Assembly (NCBI RefSeq): GCF_037038585.1 | Contig: NC_092520.1 | Span: forward strand, 59,858,501 to 59,922,500 | Origin: Patagioenas fasciata | Taxonomy: Eukaryota > Chordata > Aves > Columbiformes > Columbidae | Length of the DNA stretch: 64,000 nt | Direction of reading: 5' to 3' | Part shown: piece after piece, positions 50,011 through 62,300 of the stretch | Layout: the number at the start of each line of letters is the position of its first letter | Position numbering within the stretch: the stretch's first letter is position 1 | Notes under the pieces: generated by a model | What the model was told of the DNA's origin: nothing | Databases searched by the model: none | The model's input: only the letters and a program-made list of their open reading frames with translations | Program-made: the position numbers and the translations under genes

Positions 50011-51772
50011 GACTTCTAAAGAAAGGCTGTAAAATATGATGAATTATTCAGTCAACAAAATGTTAGATGGAAAAACAGTGCGGAAAGCATTGAAGGTGCT
50101 TTCTATCCCAATTTCATTAAAATTCTCTGATCATGATAACTGCATATAACAAAAAAAAAAATGACATTGTCAAATAATTTTATTTTGTTGAAAAAATATG
50201 ACAAAATTGAAAACCTTTTGTTATTATTTATTGACTGTAAGCATACTTTTGTTACAGGATTAAGTCATGATTGATGAGGGAGTTAAAATTGATTGAAAAG
50301 CAACTATTTAAATTAAATTATACATCACATTTTTTTTTGCAAATATCTTAAATGTGAGCATTCATGATGATTTTTCCCAGGTATAATAATGGTAGGATTT
50401 CTTTCCCCTTCTTCTGGATAACATGTGTTCTGTCATCATTTTTCTAATTACTTTCAAAGGAATTCCTAGAAATTTCTAGTTTCTCATATCCCTAATTCCA
50501 CATTCAGTTAAAGAGATTATTTTACCACATAATGTCTGTTTTAATAAAGGAGAAAAGGACCTTATTCCCACCCCTCCCACATACACACCCCGACTAGATT
50601 TTTATTTCATTGCACTAAATCTGGCACGGCTGTTTGTAACAGCTGTTCTACTTTTCCTTCCTTCAAGTACTGCAAGCTATAAAGCTTCATTCTAGGCTCT
50701 TAATGCAGTCAATCATTTACCTAGTAAAACAAAGAAGACTAGTGAATCTTCCCCATATAAAGGTTCATTTAGCTGGGCTTGACAGTACAGCAGTATTGCT
50801 CAGAAACATGTGAACAAGCAACTGGACTACCTGGAGCCACATAACATTTGAGTAGCTCACAGTAGGTCATACATAGGAAAAGGATCACAACAGCAGAAGG
50901 AAAAGCAAGAGATTTTGCCTTAGGCTGTCTCTGAGGCATTTGAACTAATGTTGTAATTCTACCAGGACTAGCATGGTGAAGCATATATTGCAACATAAAC
51001 TGCTCATGAAGTAGTTGTAGAGATTAAATGTCTTCTAAATGCTTAGTTTTAATTGGAATGTGATTAGCCTGAAGGCATAAAAGTATGTCTAATATATATA
51101 TTTTTTTAACAGTTTAATAAATAGTTACAGAAAATAGTTAATGAGAATTTAATAACAGTATTAAGACCAGTTAACTTTCTTAGTTTTCCTCGTAATAAAA
51201 AAGTTACAGAATCAAAGCTTTAAAGTCATATAGAAAGTTACTTTTAATTCATTATCTCACAAGTGAGTGAATCTGAATACTGAAGATATCGTTTCAATTG
51301 AATACTTTGATATTCATGTAGAATCTTTGAAAAAACAAACAAACAAAAAACCAACCAAACAAACAAAACAGATGCAGTTGCAAATATATACATCCAAAAG
51401 AATATTCTCTTGTGAATGAAATGGATGTGTAAAATTTTTAAATATGAGAAGACTGTTGGTCTGAATAATGCCTTGAATAAGTGTATTTGAATTATTCAGA
51501 AGGAAGTCCTTTTTTTTTTTTTTTCTCCTTGTTTTTCCCTCAAAGTGTTTCTCTGAAACTTTTCTCATAGAGGAAAAGTAGTTAGAAACCCACTTTTGAC
51601 TACCTAGTAACAAACAAGCCACAGTGACCTTTGTGCCAGAGTAAATCGTACAGCTCTGTGCGGTCCTTTTTCTTGTTTTCTTCTGTGTTTTACACAAACT
51701 ATGTAAATTACATGACATTTTAAAACAAATTAATTTAGACTCAAGAATTAGCTTTATGAACTAAAACCCAAC
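50011..51772. other. AT-rich unique sequence, no gene seen
   Basis: Contains an AAAC/CCAA-type simple repeat at 51330-51370 and a T-run near 51511-51524. Nothing else recognised. Confidence 0.5.
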
Positions 51773-52006
51773 CTTTTCTATGTCAATCTTAATGCCAATA
51801 TCGACAGTTCCTTTAATAATTTGTCTGGCATGTGTCTGTGAGTCTCTTGCTGTGTATGAAAGGTCTATTATTTCAGACTTTTTGTCTGAGATAATATTAA
51901 ACAAATTCTGTGGAACTAGGGAGACATTTTGTGTTCTTTCCACAAGACCTACCTCTAGGAACCTCTGTCCAGTTGTGATTACCATCCAGATGTAATTCAT
52001 TAATTC
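51773..52006 (-). other. Candidate protein-coding exon, unidentified
   Basis: On the minus strand a pyrimidine-rich tract ending CACCACAG precedes a 234-bp stretch open for 78 codons. It is followed by AAAAG then GTTGGG, a weak donor. Entry and exit are both phase 0. The peptide (for example QNLFNIISDKKSEIIDLSY) is soluble and mixed in composition, unlike the hydrophobic chance frames nearby. A stronger donor (GAG/GTAGGT) lies inside, which would give a shorter 54-bp exon. I do not recognise the protein. The frame is also open upstream of the acceptor and on the opposite strand, so a chance frame is quite possible. Confidence 0.25.
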
Positions 52007-55000
52007 CTGTGGTGTGATAAAAATATAATAAAATAACTTTTTTTGAAAAGGCAGTTTCTATGTCTTCAAACAGATTCTAGCTGTTAGGCCAGTCCCTGTC
52101 TTATCAACAAGAAGAAGGAATAGAACTGAATTCACTCCTTGTTCTTGTTTTAGAATGATAATTATCGCTATAAAACTGTGCCACACTTATTTTAAGGAGA
52201 CAGGGACTTGATAAGTTAACTTTCATTAGTGGCTGATGTCTCTGTGGATCTGAAATATCAGCATAACTGAGACTAAGTTTCTGTGACAGCCTTCACCCCT
52301 GATTTTACTTATGCTGCTTTCTGTCAGAGATAAGTTGGTTTCCTGAAGGGCACTGCCTCATTCAGACAATCCAAAATCCAACTCAAGGGCACAAAAACTT
52401 TCTTCCAGAATGGTGTTATTGATAAATTCCTTCTCAGCTCTTTCAGCCTTGTCTTGGTTATGTGTTTGTTCATTTGTTTGTTGTGCATGTATGTTTCACT
52501 TTTCTTCTAGACCTCTGTAAATACATTGTCATATTTTAAGGCAAACATAGTCTGTATCTCCAGCATAGATCCCCTGTAAGTTCACTTAACTCCCTTTCAC
52601 ACCTGTGCTATCACTAATAGCTAGTTTACCTCCCTGGTTATAAACAGTTACAGTCTACAATTACTCTGTGCACTAATTATCTTGAATAGCTGGTTTGGGG
52701 CAAGGGAAGATGTCAATGGGAAAATACATATCCTTGCTTTCTAGCTCTAGAAATATACAGTCTTTCTGTAACATTAAGACAGTATATCAATTCTGTTTTT
52801 CTGAAATTGATTATCAGAGACTTTATTTATTTATTTATTTTTAATCTAGTCCAGTCAGGCAAATCAAGATATCCATGACAGATACGATGTTTGCAGTTTG
52901 CGTAGCGTACAGCAGTGAAAGCTTTCTTGAAATCTATAAAAATAGTTTATTGGAGTTCACAAACTAAAAACTGTAATCATTGACTGAACTAAGTGGCAGA
53001 GTGGGAGAACTGATTTCAGCTATGAAGGTTAATTAGATTATGAGTTTTCAAAACTCTTACTTCATTGGCAATTGGAAAATATAAACACCTTTGAACAAAT
53101 GCAATTGGTATGAAGGGTGAGGTAAACTCTTATGTATCTGTCCTCCAGTCTGTGAAAGACAATATTTAAGCTTTTATCATGAGGAACCTTTGACTTAGAA
53201 TCATTCATCTTTCTTTAATTTTGTCACCCTAGACTGTTGCAGCTCCTGTTGAGGCTGCCTAGGTGATGTTGTCTCACTAGGATGCCTGTAGAAGAACCTT
53301 AATGTACTGGCCTGAATTCTCTGTCACGTGCTCCATGCTGTAAGGATCAAATATTAATCTGCCTTACAGCTTTCTCAGACTGCTAGTCCAGGTTAATAAG
53401 CTGTCAAGATCATGTAAATCAGGCTGGCTGTGAGGAACATTAAGGAACATGATGCTAAAACAACCTTATCTTGACAAACCCTTTCCCATACTTCAGTCTT
53501 CCTCTTCTCTATGCTTTTTCTTGTTTTTCTTGTTTGCTTTCTTCCCTAAGTATTAAAAGGATGCAAGGTTTATCTAACAGTTTTGGAAATTTCTACTCAA
53601 TATAAAGTTTAGGTTACTTGTTAATTAAAGGTAATAGAAACTGAAGCAGCAGGTCCCTTCATTTTTTGGGAATTCCTATTATTATTTGGAAATGATAAAG
53701 GTGATTTGCAAGGAAGAAAATTTAACCCCCTTCTCATCCTCTGCTCCATTTTCCTCCTAAGATACATACTATCCCCCATTATCTTTAGTATGTCTTCATA
53801 GTAATATTTTCAGGATTCTTCAATGCTTTTCACCTTCATGAACTCATATAGTCTGTCTTTCTGGTGTACAGTGCTATTTGACACTATGTTATGGGAACTA
53901 TTTTGAATTTTTTTTTTCTGAAACGTCAATATCTAGTTCTGCCTACCTGGCCTCCATCAATATTTTTGTTTCATTACTCTGAGAATTTACATGTTTTTGT
54001 CTGTTCATAGTTTACAGTGTAATTGAAAACTCATCTTAATAATGCAACTGACTTATTTTGTGGTGTTCTTACTCAAGTCATGTTCAGTGCTTTTTCTTGA
54101 ATGATTTTGTCCACAGCTCATTTGCTTCCTTATTCTTCTCTTATAGTTCTAGCACCCAAAGTAGTTCCTCTTTGGTATTTCCTTTTAGTTTTCATTTATG
54201 AAGTGTGGCTTTTAGGCATTTAAGAAACAGATCTGTGAGACCTTAGAGAAGAGGTTGCAGGCCAGAAAAGGTTATAATTCTAAAATTAAATTTCCTGACA
54301 CTGATACTTCTTATTTTCTTTCTTCCTCTACTTACCCATTGGGGTAGTGACCTCCTGTCCACCATGCAATCTTGTGCCCCATTTTAGACCAGGCAATTTA
54401 TTCCTTTGTTATAATAGTTTATGTAACAGAATTCTTTGTAAATAAAACTTGTCCCCTTTGGGAGGACTTAATCAGCATTTTCTCCATGGGTGTAATGAAA
54501 TATTATAAATCTTTCTGCAGACAGAGGCCATATAGTAAATTAGTGTGATACTGACCAAAAATTTGTTCATGCATGTTTGGAAAAACATGAGTTTATTTAT
54601 TAATTGTAGTCATTAAAACACAAATCTACAATTACTGGAAGCAGCAACAAACATAAATCAGATTAAAACTTTTTATAAAATAATCAAACATTTAATATTC
54701 TCTTTTTCTATTTCTATAGCTTTCACCTCTCACAAGAATATTTCCCTCCATCCATCAAACGTGGCTGATTTTTTAAGGACAAAGCGTTTCTGTTTTGCTA
54801 GACTTCTTTATTATAGATAAGGTTTTCAAATTGTTTCACATCATAAAACAAATATGACTGATAGTTCCACTTCACCAGACATCAACACTGGCACAAATGT
54901 TTACATTTTCTTTGGACAGATAAATCAACCACTAAGGAATTAAAGATATCTGAATCTATAGCCTACTGAAGCATTTTACTATCAGACAACACTAAACATT

Positions 55001-55214
55001 TGTAACTCCATAGAGTTACTCTCTGCTTTGGTATAGTATCGTATTGCAATCAGTTGCAAAATACATACAAATGAAGTGTTTCTTTTGCATTTTATAATCT
55101 TGAATTTTTTGGAAGATGAAAAAATGGAACACGTCAGAGTGTTTAATACGGTTGGATCATATTAATTCTGTTTATTGTTGCTTACTTGCAGATGAAGGAC
55201 AAAAAAAATATTTT
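52007..55214. other. AT-rich unique sequence, no gene seen
   Basis: Contains a TTTA microsatellite at 52824-52843. No open frame with recognisable content, and no repeat family that I can name. Confidence 0.5.
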
Positions 55215-55443
55215 TTAAAGAGGAACCCCACTTGCAGCACAGAGGTAAACCCATTTGGGCTGCCACACTGTGGCAAGACATTGCTGCTCGGCAGAGAGCC
55301 TGCCTGTGAAAGTTCGTCATGTAGATGCTCATGTACCTAAAAGTCGAGCCACCGAGGAACATCTAAACAACCAACAAGCTGATCAGGTTGCTAAGATTAA
55401 AGTAGCTGAGGTGGACTTGGACTGGCAGGTGAACTTTTCCTAG
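55215..55443 (+). pseudogene. ERVL-like RNase H C-terminal fragment
   Basis: From about 55285 one frame contains VKVRHVDAHVPKS and then NNQQADQVAK, the conserved end of the RNase H domain that joins it to integrase in avian ERVL-like pol. The part before about 55285 lines up in a different frame, so there is a frameshift near there. The frame ends in TAG at 55441-55443, where the integrase continues in another frame. Only the tail of the domain survives. Confidence 0.8.
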
Positions 55444-56305
55444 CTCGGTGGGCCCATGATGCTTCAGGGCATCAAGGTAGAGATGCAACATATAAATGGG
55501 CTCGCGATCGAGGAGTGGATTTAACTATGGACACTATTTCACAGGTTATTCATGAATGTGAAACTTGCGCCAAAATCAAACAAGTGAAACGGTTAAAACC
55601 TGTATGGTATGGGGGCGATGGTTAAAGTATAAGTATGGAGAAGCTTGGCAGATTGATTATATTACACTTCCACAAACACATCAAGGTAAGCATTATGTAC
55701 TTACAATGGTGGAAGCAACAACTAGATGGGTGGAAACGTATGCCGTACCTCATGCTACAGCCCGAAATACTATCTTGGGCCTTGAAAAGCAAGTCCTTTG
55801 GCGACACGGTACACCAGAAAGAATTGAATCAGACAATGGCACTCATTTCAAAAACAGACTTATAGACAATTGGGACAAAGAACATGGTATTGAGTGGGTA
55901 TATCATATTCCATATCATGCACCAGCCTCTGGGAAAATGGAAAGGTAGAATGGTTTGTTAAAAACTACACTAAAGGCACTGGGTGGTGGAACCTTTAAAA
56001 ACTGGGATTCACATTTAGCAAAAGCCACTTGGTTGGTCAACACTAGGGGATCAACCAATCGAACCAGGCCTGCCCAATCAGAAATTCTACGGACTGTAGA
56101 AGGAGATAAAGTCCCTGTAGTACACATGAAAAATATCTTAGGAAAGGCAGTCTGGGTTACTCCTGCCTCAGGCAAAGGCAAACCTATTCGTGGGATTGTT
56201 TTTGCCTAGGGACCTGGCAGCACCTGGTGGGTGATGCTTAAGGATGGAGAAATTCAGTGTGTACCTCAAGGGGATTTGATTTTAGGTGAAAAAAGGCAAT
56301 ACTGA
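55440..56305 (+). pseudogene. ERVL-like integrase, broken
   Basis: Retroviral integrase joins viral DNA to the host chromosome. The N-terminal zinc-binding H-H-C-C motif is present (WAHDASGH, then CETC) in the frame from 55440. A run of five G (55611-55615) marks a likely frameshift into the catalytic core. The core keeps all three acidic residues: D in WQIDYI, D in ESDNGTHF and E in GKMER, with 35 residues between the last two (the D35E spacing). An in-frame TAG follows GKMER (55946-55948). The C-terminal DNA-binding part runs on in the same frame with another TAG at 56207-56209, and ends at TGA 56303-56305. The length fits a full integrase, but the breaks make it inactive. Confidence 0.9.
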
Positions 56306-56334
56306 ACTGTATGATGTGAATTGCCGCACTAACA

Positions 56335-56668
56335 ATGTTTAAGAAGTGTCTTTCAGATCAAGACAATGGTGATGAAACTAGAGCTAGCTTCTTCGAGTGG
56401 CGCCCGACACCTTCTTCGAAGTTGGTGTCCTTAACCCACAAATAGTGGTCATGAGATGCACTTGTACCATTTTTCCTGCCCTGGGAGACTGTTGTGACAA
56501 AATGAACTTAATGAACTTTTCAAAGGATGGTCCACTGATTAATTATTCCTGTATATATATGTACATATGTATATATATATATAGTAGTAGTGATTAATTA
56601 GATTATATTGATAGATTTTATTGATAAGGTTTAAGTATTCAGTGAATGTCATATTATAAGGGGTGGAA
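56335..56668 (+). other. ERV 3' region without env, ending in polypurine tract
   Basis: Between the pol stop and the LTR lie about 360 bp with only short frames (for example ATG at 56335, open for 36 codons) and no env motif. It contains a near-palindrome (56406-56429), a TA/CATA-rich patch (56551-56583) and, directly before the LTR, the purine tract AAGGGGTGGAA (56658-56668). That tract would prime plus-strand synthesis. Confidence 0.6.
56406..56429. repeat. 24-bp near-palindrome in ERV 3' region
   Basis: The outer arms GACACC and GGTGTC and the centre CTTCGAAG are self-complementary; only two symmetrical pairs of positions mismatch. TGGCGCCCGA (56398-56407), a decamer resembling the start of a lysine-tRNA primer binding site, abuts the left arm. 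The direct repeat CTTCTTCGA occurs at 56388-56396 and 56411-56419. Confidence 0.8.
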
Positions 56669-57320
56669 TGTCCTGGTTTTGTTAAAAACAAGTTTCTCTT
56701 TTAGTGAATTTGCCTGTCAGCTAAAGCCTTCATGTTAGCTGCATTTTCCTGGAGAACCAGATACATGTTTTGGTTAAACCTAGCAATGGAATGCAAACTT
56801 ATTGATAAGCACAGATGGACATCTTGCGAGAGGGGCAACGAGAAACTGATGACTGAGAGACTGACCAATGGTGTATAACATTCCATTCACGTGAATACTT
56901 CATATAAAAGTGGGAGATCACGAGGATCTCGGCCCTTTTCCCTTTTTTCCTCATGGCCGGACATTAGGAGAGGACCTTGCTGGTCGTCCCTGCGAACTGA
57001 GGCCTAGTGACAGACTGAATCCAGCTCCAGTTGGCTACAGAGTCTAACCCAGGACTTTGGGTGCTGGCTCTGCAATTGCTGAGACTTACAAGATTGGTTT
57101 TGTATATTTTGTATTATTTTCTCTATTCTTACTAGTAGTATTCGTGAAACATCTTTAATTTTTCCAACTCTCTTCTCTCTGTCCTTCTTTCCCTCCCGAT
57201 CGCCTGTCCTGAGTGGGAAGGGGGGAGAGGGAGGGGCAAAAGGGGGAAGTGGGGAGGAGAGGAGGTTAACAATACATCTGCCAGGGTTTGATTGTCACCC
57301 CGCAATCTTAACCCTCGACA
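56669..57320 (+). mobile_element. ERVL-like LTR, 652 bp, complete
   Basis: Starts TGTCCTGGTTTTG right after the polypurine tract and ends CCTCGACA, with the 4-bp inverted termini TGTC...GACA. It has a TATA box at 56902-56909 and a G-rich purine patch near 57218-57265. It belongs to a different family from the solo LTR at 42492, with which it shares only the opening TGT.CTGGTTTTG. It is followed by GATAAT and a primer binding site rather than by host DNA. Confidence 0.85.
56902..56909 (+). promoter_or_regulatory. TATA box of the ERV LTR
   Basis: ATATAAAA at about 230 bp into the LTR, a usual U3 position. Transcription would start about 25-30 bp downstream, near the GATCACGAGGATCTCGG segment. 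Confidence 0.6.
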
Positions 57321-57326
57321 GATAAT

Positions 57327-57344
57327 TAGCGCCCAACATACGGC
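57327..57344 (+). other. Retroviral primer binding site, lysine-tRNA type
   Basis: TAGCGCCCAACATACGGC, six bases after the LTR's CA, fits the lysine-tRNA primer site of the TGGCGCCCAAC class with a few substitutions. Sequence from here to about 57498 reads as the proviral leader, with no long frame of its own. Confidence 0.75.
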
Positions 57345-57498
57345 AAGAGAAAGGGGTAAATTTGGAGATTTTTGGCTTTTCTACTGCTCTGACGTACCTT
57401 TCAATTTTCTTGGCACGGTGCCAACTCTTAGAGTTGTGATACTCGCGTGTCTGTTTGCTTTGGATATTATTTAGTGGTATTAAGGTAAAGTAAATTAC

Positions 57499-57514
57499 AT
57501 CTTAACCCTCGACA
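57499..57514 (+). repeat. Second copy of LTR 3' terminal 16 bp
   Basis: ATCTTAACCCTCGACA is identical to 57305-57320, the last 16 bp of the LTR, and lies 194 bp downstream. Sixteen matching bases are unlikely by chance. It may be the surviving tip of another LTR whose remainder was deleted together with the intervening internal region. Confidence 0.75.
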
Positions 57515-59288
57515 AAATGTCACACAATATGTTTTAAATTTAAGACACAAAGACCAAAATGAAAATGCTAGCTTTCTCAGTTAACAAAAATGCTTCCAGG
57601 GCTAAAGAAATAGATGATGACTGTGACAATTTCTTAAGACACCAAACCACTGATAATTCAAGGCCATGAAAATTCATTCCAGTTCATAAGTTATATGAAA
57701 ATGACACTTTACCAAAAACTGAAAAAACATCTATTTATTTACGTACATATCAAACAGCTTCCATTTATTATTGAACAGTGTCTTGGAACTAAAAGTTCTC
57801 ATTTTCTCTGTCTTGTGTTCTAAAATGGCTGCAATTGATTATGCCTAAAATTTATAACATTGCTGGGTATATTTGCTGCATCGATAGGAAGAGAAAGGAA
57901 GTAATTGATCAATTTATTAAACCAAGACTAAAAATGCAAATATGCTTTGTTGTCAGTGGATAAAACATCACAGGATATATAAATCTATGGCAGAAGGCAC
58001 AGAGTTCTGTTGTTATTGTATCACTGCTGTTATTTCTTTTGCTGCTCTTTTACTCGCATCATTCCCCCTGGGTCCCAGAGCCTTCACGGTTCATTTTCTG
58101 TTGATTCTCAATACTACTTCTAGGAATTGGAAAGATGAAGAAATATTCATAAGTGGGCAACAAGCAGTCAGAAGCAAGTAAATTCTTTATGATGTAAGTA
58201 ACTTTAAAAGATTTATGGCAATGTGCTTTATATTATATTAGAATTCTTCACTTAGCTCTGCCCTGAGTTCCATTTCATATATTTTACAAGGCTTGCAGTT
58301 TATCTGTTCATATCACTAGACCTTCTTATTTAATTTTCTCAGACACTTTGACATTTAATAGGACTGAATAATGAGAGTTTCCCACAATGGATAGCCCACA
58401 GTTATTTATGTTCTCCATAAACATACAGTCTTAGTTGTTAAAGTATTCTTTGAAGCACCCTTACAGTGCACAACAGGCATCCGTAGCTATGGTATTCTTC
58501 CCTTTTTTTCAGATCTAGATCTTGAGGGGACTACTCTTGTAAGAATGGGCAAAACCCATGCTCAGCCAGATTTTCAAGAATCATAATGCAATGCTAACAC
58601 TTCTGAAATTTTCTTTACCAACCTTGATCAATTTTAAATGTGCAAAGGTCTCATGAAATTGTCATTGACATAATAAAACCCTTTCCAATACTGATTTTTT
58701 TGAAGTGGTATTCCACACAGTTAGTAAATAGCCAATGAGAACAAACATCTGTAGTGACCCAGACAACGTGTAACAGAAAGTCAACACCTTCAATCCAGTT
58801 TTACTTAGAACAGCAGGTCATTAATTTAACAGTAATAATTTAGAGCAGAAGCTTTACTGTAGAAAATTATTGGAAACATTGTATATACATATGCACAGAC
58901 ATATGAACATATATGGAGAGACACATGTATATACACAGATACCTATTTTTTATATAAATATGTCATACAAGTCAAAAACCTTAGTAGTCAAAATAATTGG
59001 ATAATGTTTTACTCGGTTTAAACGTATCTGGCAGTGCCCAAAAAGAGAGATAAGTGCATTCAACTAACCCAGCATAGAGGCATTAACTTATCCCAGTAAA
59101 AAATTTTGGACAATGCCATATCATACATCATAAAAGACCATTCAAAGCACCTGTAGTAATGAGAGGCCTGTGTTACAGCCTACTGGGGCTGGATTTTTTT
59201 AAAGAATAAATGGTAGACTAGATTACATAACAAAATAAAATAAGTCAGATAACTTTAGAGTAATGTTAAGCAATAAAGGAAATAAACT

Positions 59289-59314
59289 CATCAGTATAGT
59301 CCATCAGTATAGTC
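59289..59314 (+). repeat. 13-bp tandem duplication
   Basis: CATCAGTATAGTC occurs twice head to tail. Confidence 0.9.
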
Positions 59315-62300
59315 CATCTTGTCTGTTGAGGACTTCATCCAGGATTAATTTTAAAGGAATGAGTTGTTGTACTTCAGAAGACACAGGAAGTGCAATAAAA
59401 TTTGCCTGATGTAGAAGATCATGGGATCAGGATGAAGGAATCTCGTGGAAGATACATGGTTTAAGAATACAAACAGATTCTGACTATCTTGCTGTGGGCG
59501 TGGGGGACGGGGGGAAAACAAAATAACAACAAAAAACACCTCCAGACTGCCAATATTTTGCAAGGGACTTATTCCCCTAGAAGCATCTTCAGAGTTGGAA
59601 AGGTTGTACGTGGTGCAAAATAGCAGGAGTATTTTAGCCCAGTTAGGGAAAGGAAGAAAATAAGAACAACAATAAGCAGCTGTCAGAGTTAAGAGGCAGT
59701 CTTTTGGTATTCTTCTCTATAAGAGTACTTTTCTTCTAGACTTTTTGCTTCATGAATTTACGACTTCTTATGTTATCAAGGATTTTTGAGAAGTGCTACA
59801 CTTCATGCAAAAACATACCTTGTGTCCTCCTTTCAGATAAAATACAGCAAGTCTATCATTGTCCCTAATTCGATTTTTAATGAATAACACTTGAACATAT
59901 AATTTAAATGTACCGAGTGATCTTCTACACAGCAGAAATGGTTCACAACTGTCCATAGGAAGTGGTAATTCTGTTAGATGAACACAAAACTTGTTGATTG
60001 AATCAAACTCAGTTTCTTTTCCCTGATACAAATAGTAGCACTCTGTTCAAGCATGCTGTGATTTCCAGAGGAAAAAGTGATTATACCAGGGACAAATTTT
60101 TCAAGTAGCTTCTGTTGGCTGAAAGAATTAACTATCAGCCCCCAATTGTAGTCAGGAAAGACTAATTATAAATCAATGAACTTAATTGGCTTTTTTTTTT
60201 TTTTTGAGAAGACAGTTCAAGAAACTGTTTTCAATTATTTACTGTCAATCAAGGTTTACTATTCATGTACCAACTAACACTTTTCTCCCTAAAATGTGTT
60301 TTCACAGAGGAAAGGTGCTATGTATCACATGTAAGGATAATGGAATCTATACTTATGCCAGATTAAAATTAATCAAGCTGAAAGATTAGGTTTCTGAACT
60401 CATTTAATGATGTTTATTTGGTACTTGCTTCTCCAAAATCATCTAGTACTTTGTAAAGTTTCTCTTTGAGATTTTGAATTTAATTGTGGGTATATTCAAA
60501 AGCTAATTATATGCAGCTACCTGATTAAATGTTCATTCACATAATCATTAAAAGTGTCTTATGATGACAGTTGTATATCAGGTTCAGAACTGAATGATTA
60601 TCACCTACTGATTGTAGAATTGAATGTCTATAATGGGAGTAATTTTATAGCAACACTTATTATAAACTAATATTGAACATATTTTACAGTGATTATTTTG
60701 TTGTGTCAGATACCTGTTCAATAGAAAGAATTATCTTCAGCATTCATTTACCTATTGATAGACATAGACTTAGAAGGCAAAAAGTCAAAGTATGTTATGC
60801 AGTTTAAAGTATTACATCTCCACAGGGGTATGATCAAAGTAAGCACTCTTAGAGATAGCTCAAGAGCATTAAGGTTCTTTAAGAGTGTTCTTTTTGTAGA
60901 TTTTGAAATAAAAAAAGAGAGGAAGGAAATTGCATACAATGGTCTGGCTAATTACACAATACTATTACTCTATTGCAAAAAATAAAATGGTTTCTAATAT
61001 CGGCAAAAATAGATTAAGAATATTTAGCCTTTTATAATTTTGGATAAAAATTATTTGGCCCTTACCAGAAATTTTCCCATACCTGTAACAAGGATTGAGA
61101 GCTTCTGTGTCTTCATTTTTTTTGTAAATGGGGGGAATAACTTAGTATTTGTCCATTCGCACATTTATCTGTAAAAATCCAGGATTCTTAATAATTTTGA
61201 ACATATTAGCATGCCATTATTTTTAGCTGAAAAGAAAGATGCTTTAAAAAGGAGAAAAATATTCAGGAATGGGTTTCAAATGAGCAAAATATATATTAGG
61301 ACTTACATTAATATCTGAATTAATATCTAAAATAATTCTAATATAAGGAGATAAAACATATTTCCGATACTGTTTTTTGTTCTTGAATAACAAGGAGATA
61401 TTCAACAATCTCATAAATCATTGCATTGTTAATAGTCTCATATTGCAAGAACACAGAAAGCCTAATCAATAGCTGGTCAATAGAAAGTTGCCTTGTGCTG
61501 GAAGTCATAGAACTATTCCCTTGTTGAAGGTTAGAACCTCTTAGTGTTGAAGCTACTTGACTATTACAGGTAATTGGAATTTGTCCTTTATTGAAATGAT
61601 GTAAACGGAAACTGAACTCAAGTTGGTTTTGCTGTTCATTGTTTTATTTTACTGCTTCTCCAGAACCATGAGAATGGGATGGTTTTAAGACACTTTGCAA
61701 CTGAGCATTGTAAAATGCTACTTCTTGAGTCTTAATTCATATACACCTTCTTAAATCAGAAATCTTTCTAGGGAAATCAATTAATTTGTATTAGATTTAG
61801 GCAACTAACGTCAAATCTGTCAAGAAAGAATGTTTGTTTTGGTTCAGTTTGGTCTAGTTTTATGCCTGAATAAAACAGCTGCTTTTGGTAGGTATTGTTA
61901 CGTGACCGTTTCCTGTTTTTTGACAGCTGTGTGTGTTTGTTTGCTTGGTTGGTTTATTCCTATGAGCACTCTTCATAGCCCTAGACAGTTAATTCTGTTA
62001 ACCTATGGAAGATATTTTTCCATGTTTCTCCAGCTGGTGATTTATTCAGTTTGAGAGAAATAAGGATAATGTCAAGGAAGAGGAATGGAGAAGTCCTAGT
62101 AATTTCATCCAATGTGAGCACTCCTTTTTCTTAAATTGTCTCATTATCTAACTTTATCTGTGCTGTCATGTGGTTTAACCTTTTCAAACTAATTAGAATG
62201 AAACTTAAAATTACTTGCTGCCTAACTTGATGGCACAGCTACAATTTTTCATTTTAAAGAAAAAGGTGGGGGAAGTATAGGCAACTCTGAGTTTAAAAGT

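Larger units (their letters stand above)
55215..57514 (+). mobile_element. Decayed, rearranged ERVL-like provirus fragment
   Basis: Order on the plus strand: end of RNase H, integrase, a short env-less 3' region, a polypurine tract, a complete 652-bp LTR (56669-57320), a primer binding site and leader (57327-57498), then a second copy of the last 16 bp of the LTR (57499-57514). The gag gene, protease, most of the reverse transcriptase and the 5' LTR are missing. Coding parts carry two likely frameshifts and two in-frame stops. The pol text and absence of env suggest an ERVL-like group. The leader after the LTR implies that this LTR once served as a 5' LTR as well, as in a tandem provirus. Confidence 0.85.

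Noticed and set aside
57292..57474. 60-codon plus frame across the LTR end and leader
   Set aside because: It spans the LTR/leader junction and has no retroviral motif.
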